Positions 14,396 through 22,208 are shown, counted from the stretch's first letter. The stretch is DNA of 27,567 bases from Bacillota bacterium (GCA_017437925.1 JAFRWQ010000257.1:1-27567); one strand, 5' to 3'. Notes: generated from the letters alone by a model not told the origin. Translations and numbers: made by a program.

Positions 14396-15769
14396 ATGGA
14401 ATATCAGCATATTATCGACGCCGTCATGAACGAGAAGGAGCCCTTGAGCGCCCTCGCTCTCAAGATGTACGAGAATCCCGAGACCGCCTACAACGAGGTC
14501 AAGGCCTGCGCCTGGATGTGCGAGGCTCTCGAGCACTACGGTTTTAAGGTAGAAAAGGGACCCTACGGCATGCCCACTGCCATCAGAGCCGAGTGGGGCA
14601 GCGGCCATCCCGTCATAGGCCTTCTCGCCGAGTACGACGCTCTCCCCGGACTTTCCCAGACCCAGAACACCTTTAAGGACCCGGCAGTTCCCGGCGGCCC
14701 CGGACAGGGCTGCGGCCACAACCTGCTGGGCGTAGCTACCCTCGCCGCCGCCATAGGCATGAAGGCTGACCTTGAGAAGAGCGGCCTTCCCGGCACCGTG
14801 GTCTTCTACGGCTGCCCCGCCGAGGAAGTGCTCACCGGCAAGGCTTTCATGGCAAGAGAGGGAGCCTTCAGGGAACTGGATCTGGCCTTCGCCTGGCACG
14901 GCGGAAGCAAGAACCACGTCGGCCTGGGCATGGGTGGAGGCCTGAACAGCGCCATCTTCCACTTCAAGGGCAAGACCGCCCACGCCTCTTCCGCCTGGAA
15001 CGGCCGTTCGGCCCTCGACGCCGTCGAGCTCATGAACAACGGAGCCAACTACTTAAGAGAGCACATGACCCCCAACTCCAGGATCCACTATGTATATAAG
15101 GAAGCGGGAGTCGCCCCCAATATCGTTCCCGACAGGGCTTCGGTATGGTATTACGTAAGGTCCCTGCGCAGAAGGGACATAGACGAGCTTTACGGCAGGC
15201 TGGTCGACTGCGGCAGAGGCGCCGCCATCATGACCGGCACCGAGATGGAGATCGAGTTCCAGGGCGGCTGCTACAACACCATGTCCAACAAGGTCATAGC
15301 CGACGTTTTCGCCGAGGTCTATCCCATGGTACCCGCCGCAGAATATACCGAAGAGGAGCTGGCCATAGCCGACGCCCTCAACAGGACCATGCCCGAGTTC
15401 GAGAAGAAGCAGCCCGAGGAGCCCATACACACCGGCTTCAAATACGATCCCAACGAATATCACATCAGTCCGGGCTCTTCCGACGTGGGCGACGTGGAAC
15501 ACATCGTTCCCGGCATCATGGTCAACACCGCCAGCCAGAACTATCTTGGTGTGAACCACACCTGGCAGACCACCTGCTGCGCCGGCAACGGCATAGGCTT
15601 TAAGGGCATGATGAGGGGCGGAGTCTGGATGGCTCTCGCGGCGGCCAGGTTCTTCAGAGACCATGAACTGGTAGACAAGGCCTGGGAGACCTTTAAGAAA
15701 GACATGGACGGCGAAGTCTACGAGTGCCCCATCCCCAAGGAAGTACCCATCCCCCAGCCCCAGCAGTAA
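14396..15769 (+). CDS. M20-family amidohydrolase, AbgB-like (p-aminobenzoyl-glutamate hydrolase type)
   Basis: This 457-aa zinc-dependent amidohydrolase resembles AbgB/amidohydrolase M20 enzymes that cleave an acyl or aromatic group from an amino acid. Metal-site motifs are in order: LAEYDALPG near residue 80, GPGQGCGHNLLG near 105, CPAEEVLTGKAF with the catalytic Glu near 145, WHGGSKNH and GKTAHASSAWNGRSALDAVELM in the dimerisation domain, and the C-terminal VNHTWQTTCCAG. A strong AAAGGAGG precedes ATG 14396, and TATGAT at 14351 may be its -10 element. It begins a run of genes with the M20-aminotransferase fusion (18 bp away) and a further M20 enzyme. The true substrate is unknown. Confidence 0.93.
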   Translation: MEYQHIIDAVMNEKEPLSALALKMYENPETAYNEVKACAWMCEALEHYGFKVEKGPYGMPTAIRAEWGSGHPVIGLLAEYDALPGLSQTQNTFKDPAVPGGPGQGCGHNLLGVATLAAAIGMKADLEKSGLPGTVVFYGCPAEEVLTGKAFMAREGAFRELDLAFAWHGGSKNHVGLGMGGGLNSAIFHFKGKTAHASSAWNGRSALDAVELMNNGANYLREHMTPNSRIHYVYKEAGVAPNIVPDRASVWYYVRSLRRRDIDELYGRLVDCGRGAAIMTGTEMEIEFQGGCYNTMSNKVIADVFAEVYPMVPAAEYTEEELAIADALNRTMPEFEKKQPEEPIHTGFKYDPNEYHISPGSSDVGDVEHIVPGIMVNTASQNYLGVNHTWQTTCCAGNGIGFKGMMRGGVWMALAAARFFRDHELVDKAWETFKKDMDGEVYECPIPKEVPIPQPQQ

Positions 15770-15787
15770 AGACCGAAGGAGCTATAA

Positions 15788-18340
15788 ATGAAGAACAACG
15801 GACTCAACAAATGGATAGGCGAATGGTATGAGAAGTACGGCGACGAGCTCAACGCCATGACCCACGACATCTGGGCCCACCCCGAGCTGGGCCTCAAGAC
15901 CTATCACGCGGCCGAGGCCGCCCTCAGATTCGCCAAGACCCACGGTTTTCCCGACGCGGTAAAGACCAAGGCGGGACAGGGCTTTGACTTCTGCGAGACC
16001 GGAAACGCAGTGATCGCGACCTACGGCAGCGGCAAGCCCGTCATAGGCATCATCGGAGAGCTTGACGCCCTTCCCGGCCTGGGCAACGAGGACGTGGACC
16101 ACAAGGCCCCCGTCGAGGGACCCGGACAGGGCTGCGGCCACAACCTGATCGCCGGAGCCTGCATGGGAGCCGCCTGCGCCCTGCGCTACGCCATGGAAAA
16201 GGAAGGCACCCCCGGCACCCTCAAGATGATAGAATGCCCCGGCGAAGAGGTCGGACGCGGCAAGGCCCTCCTGGCTCAGGACGGAGCCTTTAAGGACCTT
16301 GACATCGCCATCATGTGGCATCCGGGCAGCGGAGAGTTCTCCACCGAGCCCCAGCACGCCCTCACCGTCATGGCGGGAACCTTTGAATTCCACGGAAAGT
16401 CTGCTCACGCGGCAGGAGCTCCCTGGAACGGCAGGAGCGCCCTGGACGCGGTCCAGCTGATGAACATGGGAAGCGAGTTCTTAAGAGAACACATCAAGAC
16501 CGAGTGCCGCATGCACTACCAGATCACCAACGGCGGCCAGGCCCCCAACATCGTGCCCGACTACGCTTCGGTCAAGTACTTCTGCAGGGCCCTGCACAAC
16601 GACGTGGTAAAGGACCTCTACGAGAGAGTAGTGAGAAACGCCGAAGGCGCGGCCCACATGACCGATACCAGGCTGGACGCCAAGCTCATATTTATCATCC
16701 CCTACTTCTACGAGAACAAGCCTCTCTGCAAGCACCTGGACAACGTCTCAAGAGTCATCCCCGAGCTGGAGTACACCGAGGAAGAGATCGCCTGGGCGAA
16801 GAACCTCACCAGGGACTACACCGGAGAGGATGCTCCCGAGAAGGCCGAGGACGTTCTGCCCTTCAGCAAGAAGGATTACGAGGAGTGGGGCGTAGGCACC
16901 ACCTGCACCGACACCGCCGACATCTCCTACTTCTGCCCGACCGCCCACATCCACGGCGGCGGAGTGGTAAAGGCTGCCCCCGGACATCACTGGACCGTCA
17001 CCGCCTGCTCCGGCACCACCGTTGGCATGAAGGCCATGCAGAGAGCCGGCAAGGTGCTGGCCCAGGGAGGCCTTGAGGCCCTCTACGACCGGAGCGTCAT
17101 CGACGAGTGCTGGAAGTATTTCAAGAGCCTCAACATCCCCTCCTACGAGGAGGTCTACAGCCTGCCCATCCACGACATTCAGGAGGCTTCGTACCAAAGC
17201 GTGAAGCGCTTCATATCACAAAAGTTCACAGATCTTGCTCAGGGCCTCATACTCGATACCGGGGCTCTGAGCGCATATGACGACGTAATAGACCTGAGCA
17301 TAGGAGACCCGGATCTCACCACCGACAGGGCGGTGATCGAGTCCGCCATGAATGACGCGAAGGCGGGCTATACCCGCTACGGAGACCCTGCCGGGGACCC
17401 GGAGCTCATTAAGGCCATATGCCTCGACCTCAACAGAAGGCAGGGCCTCGGGCTCGAGCCCTCCATGGTGCAGATCAGCTGCTCTGCGGGCCTCGCCATG
17501 ATGATGTCCCTGATCGCGGTAACTGAACCGGGGGACGAGGTCATTGTCCTCTCGCCCCACTACCCCGAATACAGCGGGCAGATAGCCCTGGCGGGAGCGA
17601 AGGAGGTCGAAGCCGCCTTAAGGCCCGAGGACGGTTTCGCCATAAGCAGGGAGCTGCTCGAAGGCGCCGTGAGCTCTAAGACCAAAGCCCTCATATTCAA
17701 CAACCCGGTGAACCCCACGGGGGTCCACTACAAGGAAGATACCTTAAGGCTGCTGCTGGACTTCGCCAAAGCCCACGACATAGCGATACTGGCCGACGAG
17801 ATATACACCGGCCTGGTCTACGACGCTCCCTTCAGGTCGATACTCAGCCTGCCCGGAGCCATGGAGCGGGCCGTAAGCATAGGAAGCTTCTCCAAGAACT
17901 ACATGATGACAGGCTGGAGGGTGGGCTGGCTCGCCGCCGACCCTGCTTTCCTCGCTGTCATACTGAGGGTGAGCGACCTGATGACCTACTGCGCCCCCAG
18001 CGTCTCCCAGAGGGCGGCCCTGGCTGCGTTAAGAGAAGGCGAAAGGCTCCGCGGGCTTTACATGCCCGTATTCAGGGAAAGGGTCATGTACGGGGCCGAA
18101 AAGCTGGCCTCGGTGCCCGGCGTCGAGATAATGAAGCCCCAGGGCACCTTCTACCTCTTCCCCTCGATCAAAAAGAGCGGCATGAGCTCCGATGAATACT
18201 GCTCCTGGCTGCTCAAAGAGAAACACATACTGGCTACCCCGGGAAGCCTCTTCGGAAGAGGAGGGGAGGGCTGCGTCAGGTTCACCTGCACCGTGCCCCT
18301 TGAAAAGCTCAGGGAAGCCTTCGAAAGGCTGGCCCGATAG
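15788..18340 (+). CDS. Fusion of an AbgB-like M20 amidohydrolase and a class I/II aminotransferase
   Basis: One uninterrupted 850-codon frame. Residues 1 to about 465 are an AbgB-like M20 amidohydrolase close to the preceding gene (GELDALPGLG, GPGQGCGHNL, CPGEEVGRG, GKSAHAAGAPWNGRSALDAV, APGHHWTVTACSG). Residues from about 472 are a complete fold-type I aminotransferase: DLSIGDPDLTTD, YTRYGDPAGDPEL, NNPVNPTG, DEIYTGLVYD and the PLP lysine in SFSKNYMMTGWRVGW (Lys703). At the junction AGGAGG (17181-17186) precedes an in-frame GTG (17201), codon 472, so two once-separate genes may have fused by losing a stop; a free aminotransferase may still be made. The likely chemistry is deacylation then transamination of the released amino acid. 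RBS GAAGGAG precedes ATG 15788. TAG stop. Confidence 0.88.
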   Translation: MKNNGLNKWIGEWYEKYGDELNAMTHDIWAHPELGLKTYHAAEAALRFAKTHGFPDAVKTKAGQGFDFCETGNAVIATYGSGKPVIGIIGELDALPGLGNEDVDHKAPVEGPGQGCGHNLIAGACMGAACALRYAMEKEGTPGTLKMIECPGEEVGRGKALLAQDGAFKDLDIAIMWHPGSGEFSTEPQHALTVMAGTFEFHGKSAHAAGAPWNGRSALDAVQLMNMGSEFLREHIKTECRMHYQITNGGQAPNIVPDYASVKYFCRALHNDVVKDLYERVVRNAEGAAHMTDTRLDAKLIFIIPYFYENKPLCKHLDNVSRVIPELEYTEEEIAWAKNLTRDYTGEDAPEKAEDVLPFSKKDYEEWGVGTTCTDTADISYFCPTAHIHGGGVVKAAPGHHWTVTACSGTTVGMKAMQRAGKVLAQGGLEALYDRSVIDECWKYFKSLNIPSYEEVYSLPIHDIQEASYQSVKRFISQKFTDLAQGLILDTGALSAYDDVIDLSIGDPDLTTDRAVIESAMNDAKAGYTRYGDPAGDPELIKAICLDLNRRQGLGLEPSMVQISCSAGLAMMMSLIAVTEPGDEVIVLSPHYPEYSGQIALAGAKEVEAALRPEDGFAISRELLEGAVSSKTKALIFNNPVNPTGVHYKEDTLRLLLDFAKAHDIAILADEIYTGLVYDAPFRSILSLPGAMERAVSIGSFSKNYMMTGWRVGWLAADPAFLAVILRVSDLMTYCAPSVSQRAALAALREGERLRGLYMPVFRERVMYGAEKLASVPGVEIMKPQGTFYLFPSIKKSGMSSDEYCSWLLKEKHILATPGSLFGRGGEGCVRFTCTVPLEKLREAFERLAR

Positions 18341-18397
18341 GGCCGCTTTTTGATAAGGGCGGCGCCAGGCGCGAAAACACGAAGAAAGGATGAAAGC

Positions 18398-19672
18398 ATG
18401 ACAAATCTTGAGACCGCGAAAAAGTACCAGGACTACATGGTAAAGACCCGCAGATACCTTCACGAGCATCCCGAGCTCACCGGCTGCGAATACGAGACAG
18501 TCAAATTCATAGACGAAGAGCTGACCAGGCTCGGCATAGAGCACACAGTCGTTGAAAACGGCGGCGTTTTAGGCTTCATCAGGGGGCCGAAGAAGGGGAG
18601 GACCGTGCTGCTGAGAGCAGACGTGGACGCCCTTCCGGTCCTTGAGAAGGACAATCTCAAGAACTGCCGCCCGGTATGGTCAAAGAATCCCGGCGTGATG
18701 CACGCCTGCGGCCACGACGGCCACACCGCGGGGCTTCTGGGGGCCGCAAGAGTCCTGCTCGAAAAGCGGGACGAGCTTGAAGGCGACGTTATACTCTGCT
18801 TTGAGAGGGGAGAAGAGGGCGGAGGCAACGTCCGCTACATCTTCGCCTATATGGATAAGAACGATATACACGTGGACTCCTGCTTCGGCCTTCACGTGGG
18901 ACACCTTCCCACCGGAAAGGTAGCGGTCAACGACACCAGAGTCAACGCAGGCTCCATGCGCTTTCAGGTGACCATAGAGGGCAGGGGAGGCCACGGGTCC
19001 CGCCCCGACAAGTCCATAAATCCCATAGACTGCTTCGTCGCCGTCTATCAGAGGCTGCAGGCCTTAAGGCTCACCGCCGTGGATCCCTACCAGACCTGCA
19101 CCTACTCAGTGGGCTCCTTGAGCTCCGGCGCCGTGCCCAACGTCATACCCCAGACTCTGACCTTCTCCGGCACCATGAGGACCTACGACCCCGAGACCGC
19201 CGGCATGACCTTCCACAACGAGATGAAGAAGATCATAGAGACCACCTGCGAATCCTTCGGCTGCACCGCTCACTTCGACAAATGGTCAAAGTCGGGCCTT
19301 GCCACCATCAACGATCCCGCCTACGCGGCCTTCGCGAGAAAGGTCTTGGGAGCCGAGATAGGGGAAGATAACGCCTGCCAGCAGGAGCCCTCCATGGGCA
19401 GCGAATCCTACGCAATGTACCTTAAGATGTGGCCCGGAGTCTTCGGTGGCCTGGGAGCTTCCAACCCCGAGAAGGGAACCGGAGCCGCCAACCACAACGA
19501 GCGCTTCGACATAGACGAAGACTGCCTGGCATACGGAGCCTGCGCCCACGCCACCTACGCAATAGAGTACCTGAAGCTCAGGGAAGTCCCCGAGTCCGGG
19601 CCCAAGATGAGCTTTAAGGAGATACTCAAGCTGCAGGGCCGCGAGGACATGATAGAGGAGCTCTATAAATAA
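18398..19672 (+). CDS. M20D-type amidohydrolase (aminoacylase / hippurate hydrolase-like)
   Basis: This 424-aa protein belongs to the peptidase M20D group, which removes acyl groups from N-acyl amino acids. It has RRYLHEHPELTGCEYET, LRADVDALPV, the metal motif MHACGHDGHTAGLLGAA, the catalytic glutamate pair in ERGEEGGGN and the GRGGHGSRPDKSINPID dimerisation segment, then the C-terminal NHNERFDIDED motif. I chose ATG 18398 with AAAGGA 7 nt upstream; an ATG 48 bases earlier gives an unusual basic extension. It lies 57 bp after the fusion gene and is only distantly similar to the two AbgB-like enzymes, so the operon has amidohydrolases of two different M20 subgroups. Confidence 0.94.
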   Translation: MTNLETAKKYQDYMVKTRRYLHEHPELTGCEYETVKFIDEELTRLGIEHTVVENGGVLGFIRGPKKGRTVLLRADVDALPVLEKDNLKNCRPVWSKNPGVMHACGHDGHTAGLLGAARVLLEKRDELEGDVILCFERGEEGGGNVRYIFAYMDKNDIHVDSCFGLHVGHLPTGKVAVNDTRVNAGSMRFQVTIEGRGGHGSRPDKSINPIDCFVAVYQRLQALRLTAVDPYQTCTYSVGSLSSGAVPNVIPQTLTFSGTMRTYDPETAGMTFHNEMKKIIETTCESFGCTAHFDKWSKSGLATINDPAYAAFARKVLGAEIGEDNACQQEPSMGSESYAMYLKMWPGVFGGLGASNPEKGTGAANHNERFDIDEDCLAYGACAHATYAIEYLKLREVPESGPKMSFKEILKLQGREDMIEELYK

Positions 19673-19704
19673 AGTCTCCAAACCCGATCCCTCTGCCGGC
19701 TTAA

Positions 19705-19720
19705 CGCGCCTTAAGGCGCG
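19705..19720. repeat. 16-bp perfect palindrome before the MFS-like gene
   Basis: CGCGCCTTAAGGCGCG lies in the 62-bp gap between the M20D gene and the MFS-like gene, 14 bp before the start codon. No T-tract follows, so it is either a weak terminator-like hairpin or an operator overlapping the ribosome-binding region. Confidence 0.5.
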
Positions 19721-19734
19721 GACCCTCTGACCTG

Positions 19735-20832
19735 ATGATGTCTGTACTCGCCCTCAACTGCATATCCCACCTTCTCGTGGACGGAGTCTGCGTCTCGTCC
19801 CTCTTTGCCCTGGCCGAAGAAGATAGTTTTTACGAGGCTGTGCTGATCTACAACACCCTGGCCTTCGCGACCCAGTGCCTTGTGGGCCTTTGGGTCGACA
19901 GACGAGAGGACAGGGCAAAGGCCCAGGCGGTCTCGATGCTTTTGGTATGCTGCTCGGCCTTCCTGCCCGGGGCTATGCTTCGGGCGGCGGCCCTGGGCTG
20001 CGGCAACAGCGTCTTTCACGTCTGCGGCGGGACCGTCACCATGGAGCATTCAAAGGGGAAGGCGAGGGACCTGGGCCTTTTCGTGGCTCCCGGAGCCTTC
20101 GGGGTCACCCTGGGGACCCTTTGGCCCACTCTTGCTCCCGCATTTTCGGCCCTTCTGGCCCTTGCCGCCGCCCTGGTCCTCGTTTCGGAAAAGAAATGCC
20201 CCGGAAGCTGGGCAAAGCCGGCGGGGCCGGTCTTCGGCGGCGCATTAAGACCCGAGTCGGCCTTCGGCGGCGTAATAAAGACGGGCTCCGGCGCGCAGGG
20301 CGAAACAGGTCCTGACAAAAGGATACTTTACGCGTCCCTTCTCACTGCGGCCGTCGCGGTGAGGGCGATCGGTGGAAGCGCGGTGAGCTTTCCCCGGATC
20401 TCGGGACCGGGAGCAAGGCTGCTCCTCACCTTCTTCGTCTTTTCGGGAAAGTCCCTGGGGGGCTTTCTGCTGGACAGGCTGGGAGAAAGAAGGGCGGCCC
20501 TTGTGTCCGTACCCCTGTGCGCGGTATGCATAGTTTTCTTTCAGGACATCGCGCCCCTGTCCCTTTTGGGCCAGCTGCTGCTCAACCTCACCATGCCGGT
20601 CACCCTCTGGCTTTTGTACCGCGTCATGCCCGACAGTCCCGGGACGGCCTTCGGCCTTGCGGCCTCGGCCCTCTGGCCCGGTACCCTGCTGGGAGGTCTC
20701 ATAAGCCTTACGGGACCCGCGAAGAACGTTCTGATACTCGCCTGCCTCGCCTTCGCCCTCTTTGCCGTACTTCTGCCTTCAAAAGGCCTTGAGGAAGGGC
20801 GCGAAGGATGGACGAAAACACAGAATCCCTGA
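19735..20832 (+). CDS. MFS-like multi-pass membrane protein of unknown function
   Basis: This 365-aa protein has about 11 hydrophobic segments and resembles a shortened major facilitator. It begins MMSVLALNCISHLLVDGVC, with VGLWVDRRED after the second segment (an A-like loop motif) and a matching FLLDRLGERRAAL loop in the second half, the usual pseudo-twofold MFS layout. I cannot assign a substrate. Two ATG codons (19735, 19738) lack a clear Shine-Dalgarno; a 16-bp palindrome sits just upstream and may control translation. It heads a cluster with three mini membrane proteins and a 102-aa membrane protein, each with a ribosome binding site, suggesting a multi-component membrane system. Confidence 0.8.
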   Translation: MMSVLALNCISHLLVDGVCVSSLFALAEEDSFYEAVLIYNTLAFATQCLVGLWVDRREDRAKAQAVSMLLVCCSAFLPGAMLRAAALGCGNSVFHVCGGTVTMEHSKGKARDLGLFVAPGAFGVTLGTLWPTLAPAFSALLALAAALVLVSEKKCPGSWAKPAGPVFGGALRPESAFGGVIKTGSGAQGETGPDKRILYASLLTAAVAVRAIGGSAVSFPRISGPGARLLLTFFVFSGKSLGGFLLDRLGERRAALVSVPLCAVCIVFFQDIAPLSLLGQLLLNLTMPVTLWLLYRVMPDSPGTAFGLAASALWPGTLLGGLISLTGPAKNVLILACLAFALFAVLLPSKGLEEGREGWTKTQNP

Positions 20833-20856
20833 TCCTGCTTAAAAGGAGGTCCCAGA

Positions 20857-21039
20857 ATGAAGATAAGAAGTCTGCTCATCAGCCTTTCGCTGGTTTTGCT
20901 TTCGGCGGGTCTGTCCTTTGCCGACATACCGGCTCTGCCGCCCGAGCCCGAAAAGAAGACCAATTATCTCGTCCCCATAGCGGTGATCGCCGTCTGCGTC
21001 ATCGCCATAGTCCTTATCATCAAAAAGAGAAAGAAGTAA
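20857..21039 (+). CDS. Small exported membrane-anchored protein, copy 1
   Basis: This 60-aa protein has a signal-peptide-like N-terminus (MKIRSLLISLSLVLLSAG, cleavage likely after SFA), a short charged segment DIPALPPEPEKKTNY, a single membrane helix (LVPIAVIAVCVIAIVLII) and a KKRKK tail, so it should be a tiny outward-facing anchored protein. AAAAGGAGG precedes the ATG. It is the first of three related mini-proteins in a row and shares 52 identical bases at its 3' end with the second. No database family is recognised by me; the name is descriptive. Confidence 0.8.
   Translation: MKIRSLLISLSLVLLSAGLSFADIPALPPEPEKKTNYLVPIAVIAVCVIAIVLIIKKRKK
20988..21039 (+). repeat. 52-bp direct repeat, first copy (3' end of mini-protein 1)
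   Basis: Bases 20988-21039 are identical to 21166-21217. They encode the membrane helix and the KKRKK tail of two adjacent mini-protein genes, showing a recent tandem duplication or gene conversion. Confidence 0.85.
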
Positions 21040-21043
21040 CGCA

Positions 21044-21217
21044 ATGAAAACAAGACGCCTGCTCATCGCCCTTGTCCTTGTCCTCTCCTCCGCCGGCCTG
21101 TCATTTGCCGACGCTTTGGTGCCGCCGGAGAAGGATCCCAATTATATCATCCCCATAGCGATCGCCGCCGTCTGCGTCATCGCCATAGTCCTTATCATCA
21201 AAAAGAGAAAGAAGTAA
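21044..21217 (+). CDS. Small exported membrane-anchored protein, copy 2
   Basis: A 57-aa paralogue of the preceding gene, found by reading the sequence 4 bp after it. It reads MKTRRLLIALVLVLSSAG, a cleavage region LSFAD, then ALVPPEKDPNY, a membrane helix (IIPIAIAAVCVIAIVLII) and the same KKRKK tail. AGAAAGAAG from the preceding gene's end serves as its probable ribosome binding site. The N-terminal half has diverged more than the C-terminal half, whose last 52 bases are identical to copy 1. Confidence 0.8.
   Translation: MKTRRLLIALVLVLSSAGLSFADALVPPEKDPNYIIPIAIAAVCVIAIVLIIKKRKK
21166..21217 (+). repeat. 52-bp direct repeat, second copy (3' end of mini-protein 2)
   Basis: Identical to 20988-21039; see the first copy. 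Confidence 0.85.
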
Positions 21218-21219
21218 AA

Positions 21220-21387
21220 ATGAAAGCAAAACACATACTCGCAAGCCTTGCCATAGTTTTGGCATCCTTCAGCTACTGCTTCGCCGACATAGCCTGGCCC
21301 GGCAGGAACCTGGCCCGCAACGCCGGCCCCATCGTCGCCGTATGCGCCGCCCTCATAGCGATAGTGCTGTATAAAAACAGGAGGTAG
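21220..21387 (+). CDS. Small exported membrane-anchored protein, copy 3 (divergent)
   Basis: A 55-aa protein starting 2 bp after copy 2. It reads MKAKHILASLAIVLASFSY, then CFADIAWPG, a linker RNLARNAG and a membrane helix (PIVAVCAALIAIVLY) ending KNRR. The shared features with copies 1 and 2 are the signal-like start, the FAD motif at the cleavage site and the basic tail after one helix; the primary sequence has diverged. Its TAG stop lies next to the AGGAGG ribosome binding site of the following gene, so the two are probably co-translated. Confidence 0.7.
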   Translation: MKAKHILASLAIVLASFSYCFADIAWPGRNLARNAGPIVAVCAALIAIVLYKNRR

Positions 21388-21390
21388 CCC

Positions 21391-21699
21391 ATGGGCATGG
21401 CCGCGCTTCTCACGGTGCTCATAGAGACCCCGCTCATGTACCTCTTCGGCCTGCGTTCAAAAGACGCCCTCATCGTCGTCATCGCGGCCAACATCGCGAC
21501 CAACGTGAGCCTGAACCTGGCCCTGGGGAGCTTTGGAATGACGCCCCTTCTCACGGCGGCCCTTGAGATCTCTGCCGTATTGATAGAGTACGCCCTCTAC
21601 AGGCCCGTGGCCGGGGATGCGCGCCTGCTCTTTCTTAAGACCCTGGCTGCCAACGCGGCGTCTTTTTGCGCGGGACTTTTGCTCATGCCCCTGTTTTAG
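21391..21699 (+). CDS. 102-aa integral membrane protein of unknown function
   Basis: The protein has three to four hydrophobic helices with two conserved-looking polar marks: TVLIETPLMYLFGLRSKDAL at the start and AANIATNVSLNLALGSF, then LEISAVLIEYALYR. The pattern of an intramembrane Glu-Thr-Pro, an Asn-rich second helix and a Glu in the third is one I have seen in small membrane proteins of Firmicutes without a known function, recalled rather than checked. Two ATG codons follow AGGAGG (21379-21384, 6 nt); I use the first. It ends the cluster of small membrane proteins, followed by an AT-rich gap with palindrome AAAACATGTTTT near 21716. Confidence 0.7.
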   Translation: MGMAALLTVLIETPLMYLFGLRSKDALIVVIAANIATNVSLNLALGSFGMTPLLTAALEISAVLIEYALYRPVAGDARLLFLKTLAANAASFCAGLLLMPLF

Positions 21700-21762
21700 C
21701 CCCGCAAATGTGAAGAAAACATGTTTTTTGCCTTAATAAGGCGGATATGAGAGAATTTCCGG

Positions 21763-21791
21763 TTTAACTGCCGCCTTTGGAGTGGTATAAT
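21763..21791 (+). promoter_or_regulatory. Predicted promoter of the small coiled-coil gene
   Basis: A perfect TATAAT (21786-21791) lies 39 bp before the start codon. The best -35 at 17 bp spacing is TTTAAC (21763-21768), which is poor, so the promoter may depend on an activator or on the extended flank. Confidence 0.4.
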
Positions 21792-21829
21792 ATATGCAAA
21801 TCCCGAGAAAAGGTAAGGAGGAAGCAATC

Positions 21830-22096
21830 ATGGCATTTTTCGATAAGGTAAAGGAAGCCGGCCTCAAGGGCCTCGACAAGGCTAAGGATCTTGGAGATCA
21901 GGCAAAGCTCAACGTTCAGAAGGAAAAGGCTCAGCTGAAGATCAAGGAAGTCTACGGAACCATAGGCAAGGGTCTCGTGGAGAAGTATCCCGAGCTTCTT
22001 GAGCAGTATTTCGGCGAAGAAGCCGCTATGATCAAGGAAGCCCAGGAAGAGATCGCAAAGCTCGAGGAACAGCTGGCCGCCTACAAGGCCCAGTAA
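21830..22096 (+). CDS. Small cytosolic coiled-coil protein
   Basis: This 88-aa protein is highly charged and helical (MAFFDKVKEAGLKGLDKAKD, then KLNVQKEKAQLKIKEVYG and EEIAKLEEQLAAYKAQ), with heptad-like leucines at the C-terminus. It has no signal peptide, membrane helix or cysteine. Similar small proteins occur in many anaerobes and are usually annotated as hypothetical. A strong AAGGAGG precedes ATG 21830; an earlier ATG (21794) has no such site. It is a single-gene unit with its own TATAAT promoter and a strong terminator, so it is likely well expressed. Confidence 0.8.
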   Translation: MAFFDKVKEAGLKGLDKAKDLGDQAKLNVQKEKAQLKIKEVYGTIGKGLVEKYPELLEQYFGEEAAMIKEAQEEIAKLEEQLAAYKAQ

Positions 22097-22146
22097 GGAC
22101 CTCATAAAGGCGCTTTGACAGCGCCCGCAAGCAGACTCAAAGAAAA

Positions 22147-22177
22147 CAGACCCGCCCGCGCGGGTCTGCTTTATTTT
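22147..22177. terminator. Bidirectional terminator between the coiled-coil gene and the gntR operon
   Basis: CAGACCCGC, loop CCGC, GCGGGTCTG: a perfect 9-bp stem (22147-22168), followed by CTTTATTTT on the plus strand and TTTTCTTTG on the minus strand. It lies between convergent transcription units and serves both. Confidence 0.9.
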
Positions 22178-22208
22178 GCATTATGCCGGCAGAGCTTACA
22201 GTCGGGAA

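Noticed and set aside
17170..17210. Artefactual fusion of two genes by sequencing error
   Set aside because: There is no frame change, only absence of a stop; a single substitution in one codon would be needed to create it. It remains possible and is listed as a check, but the frame as given is open.
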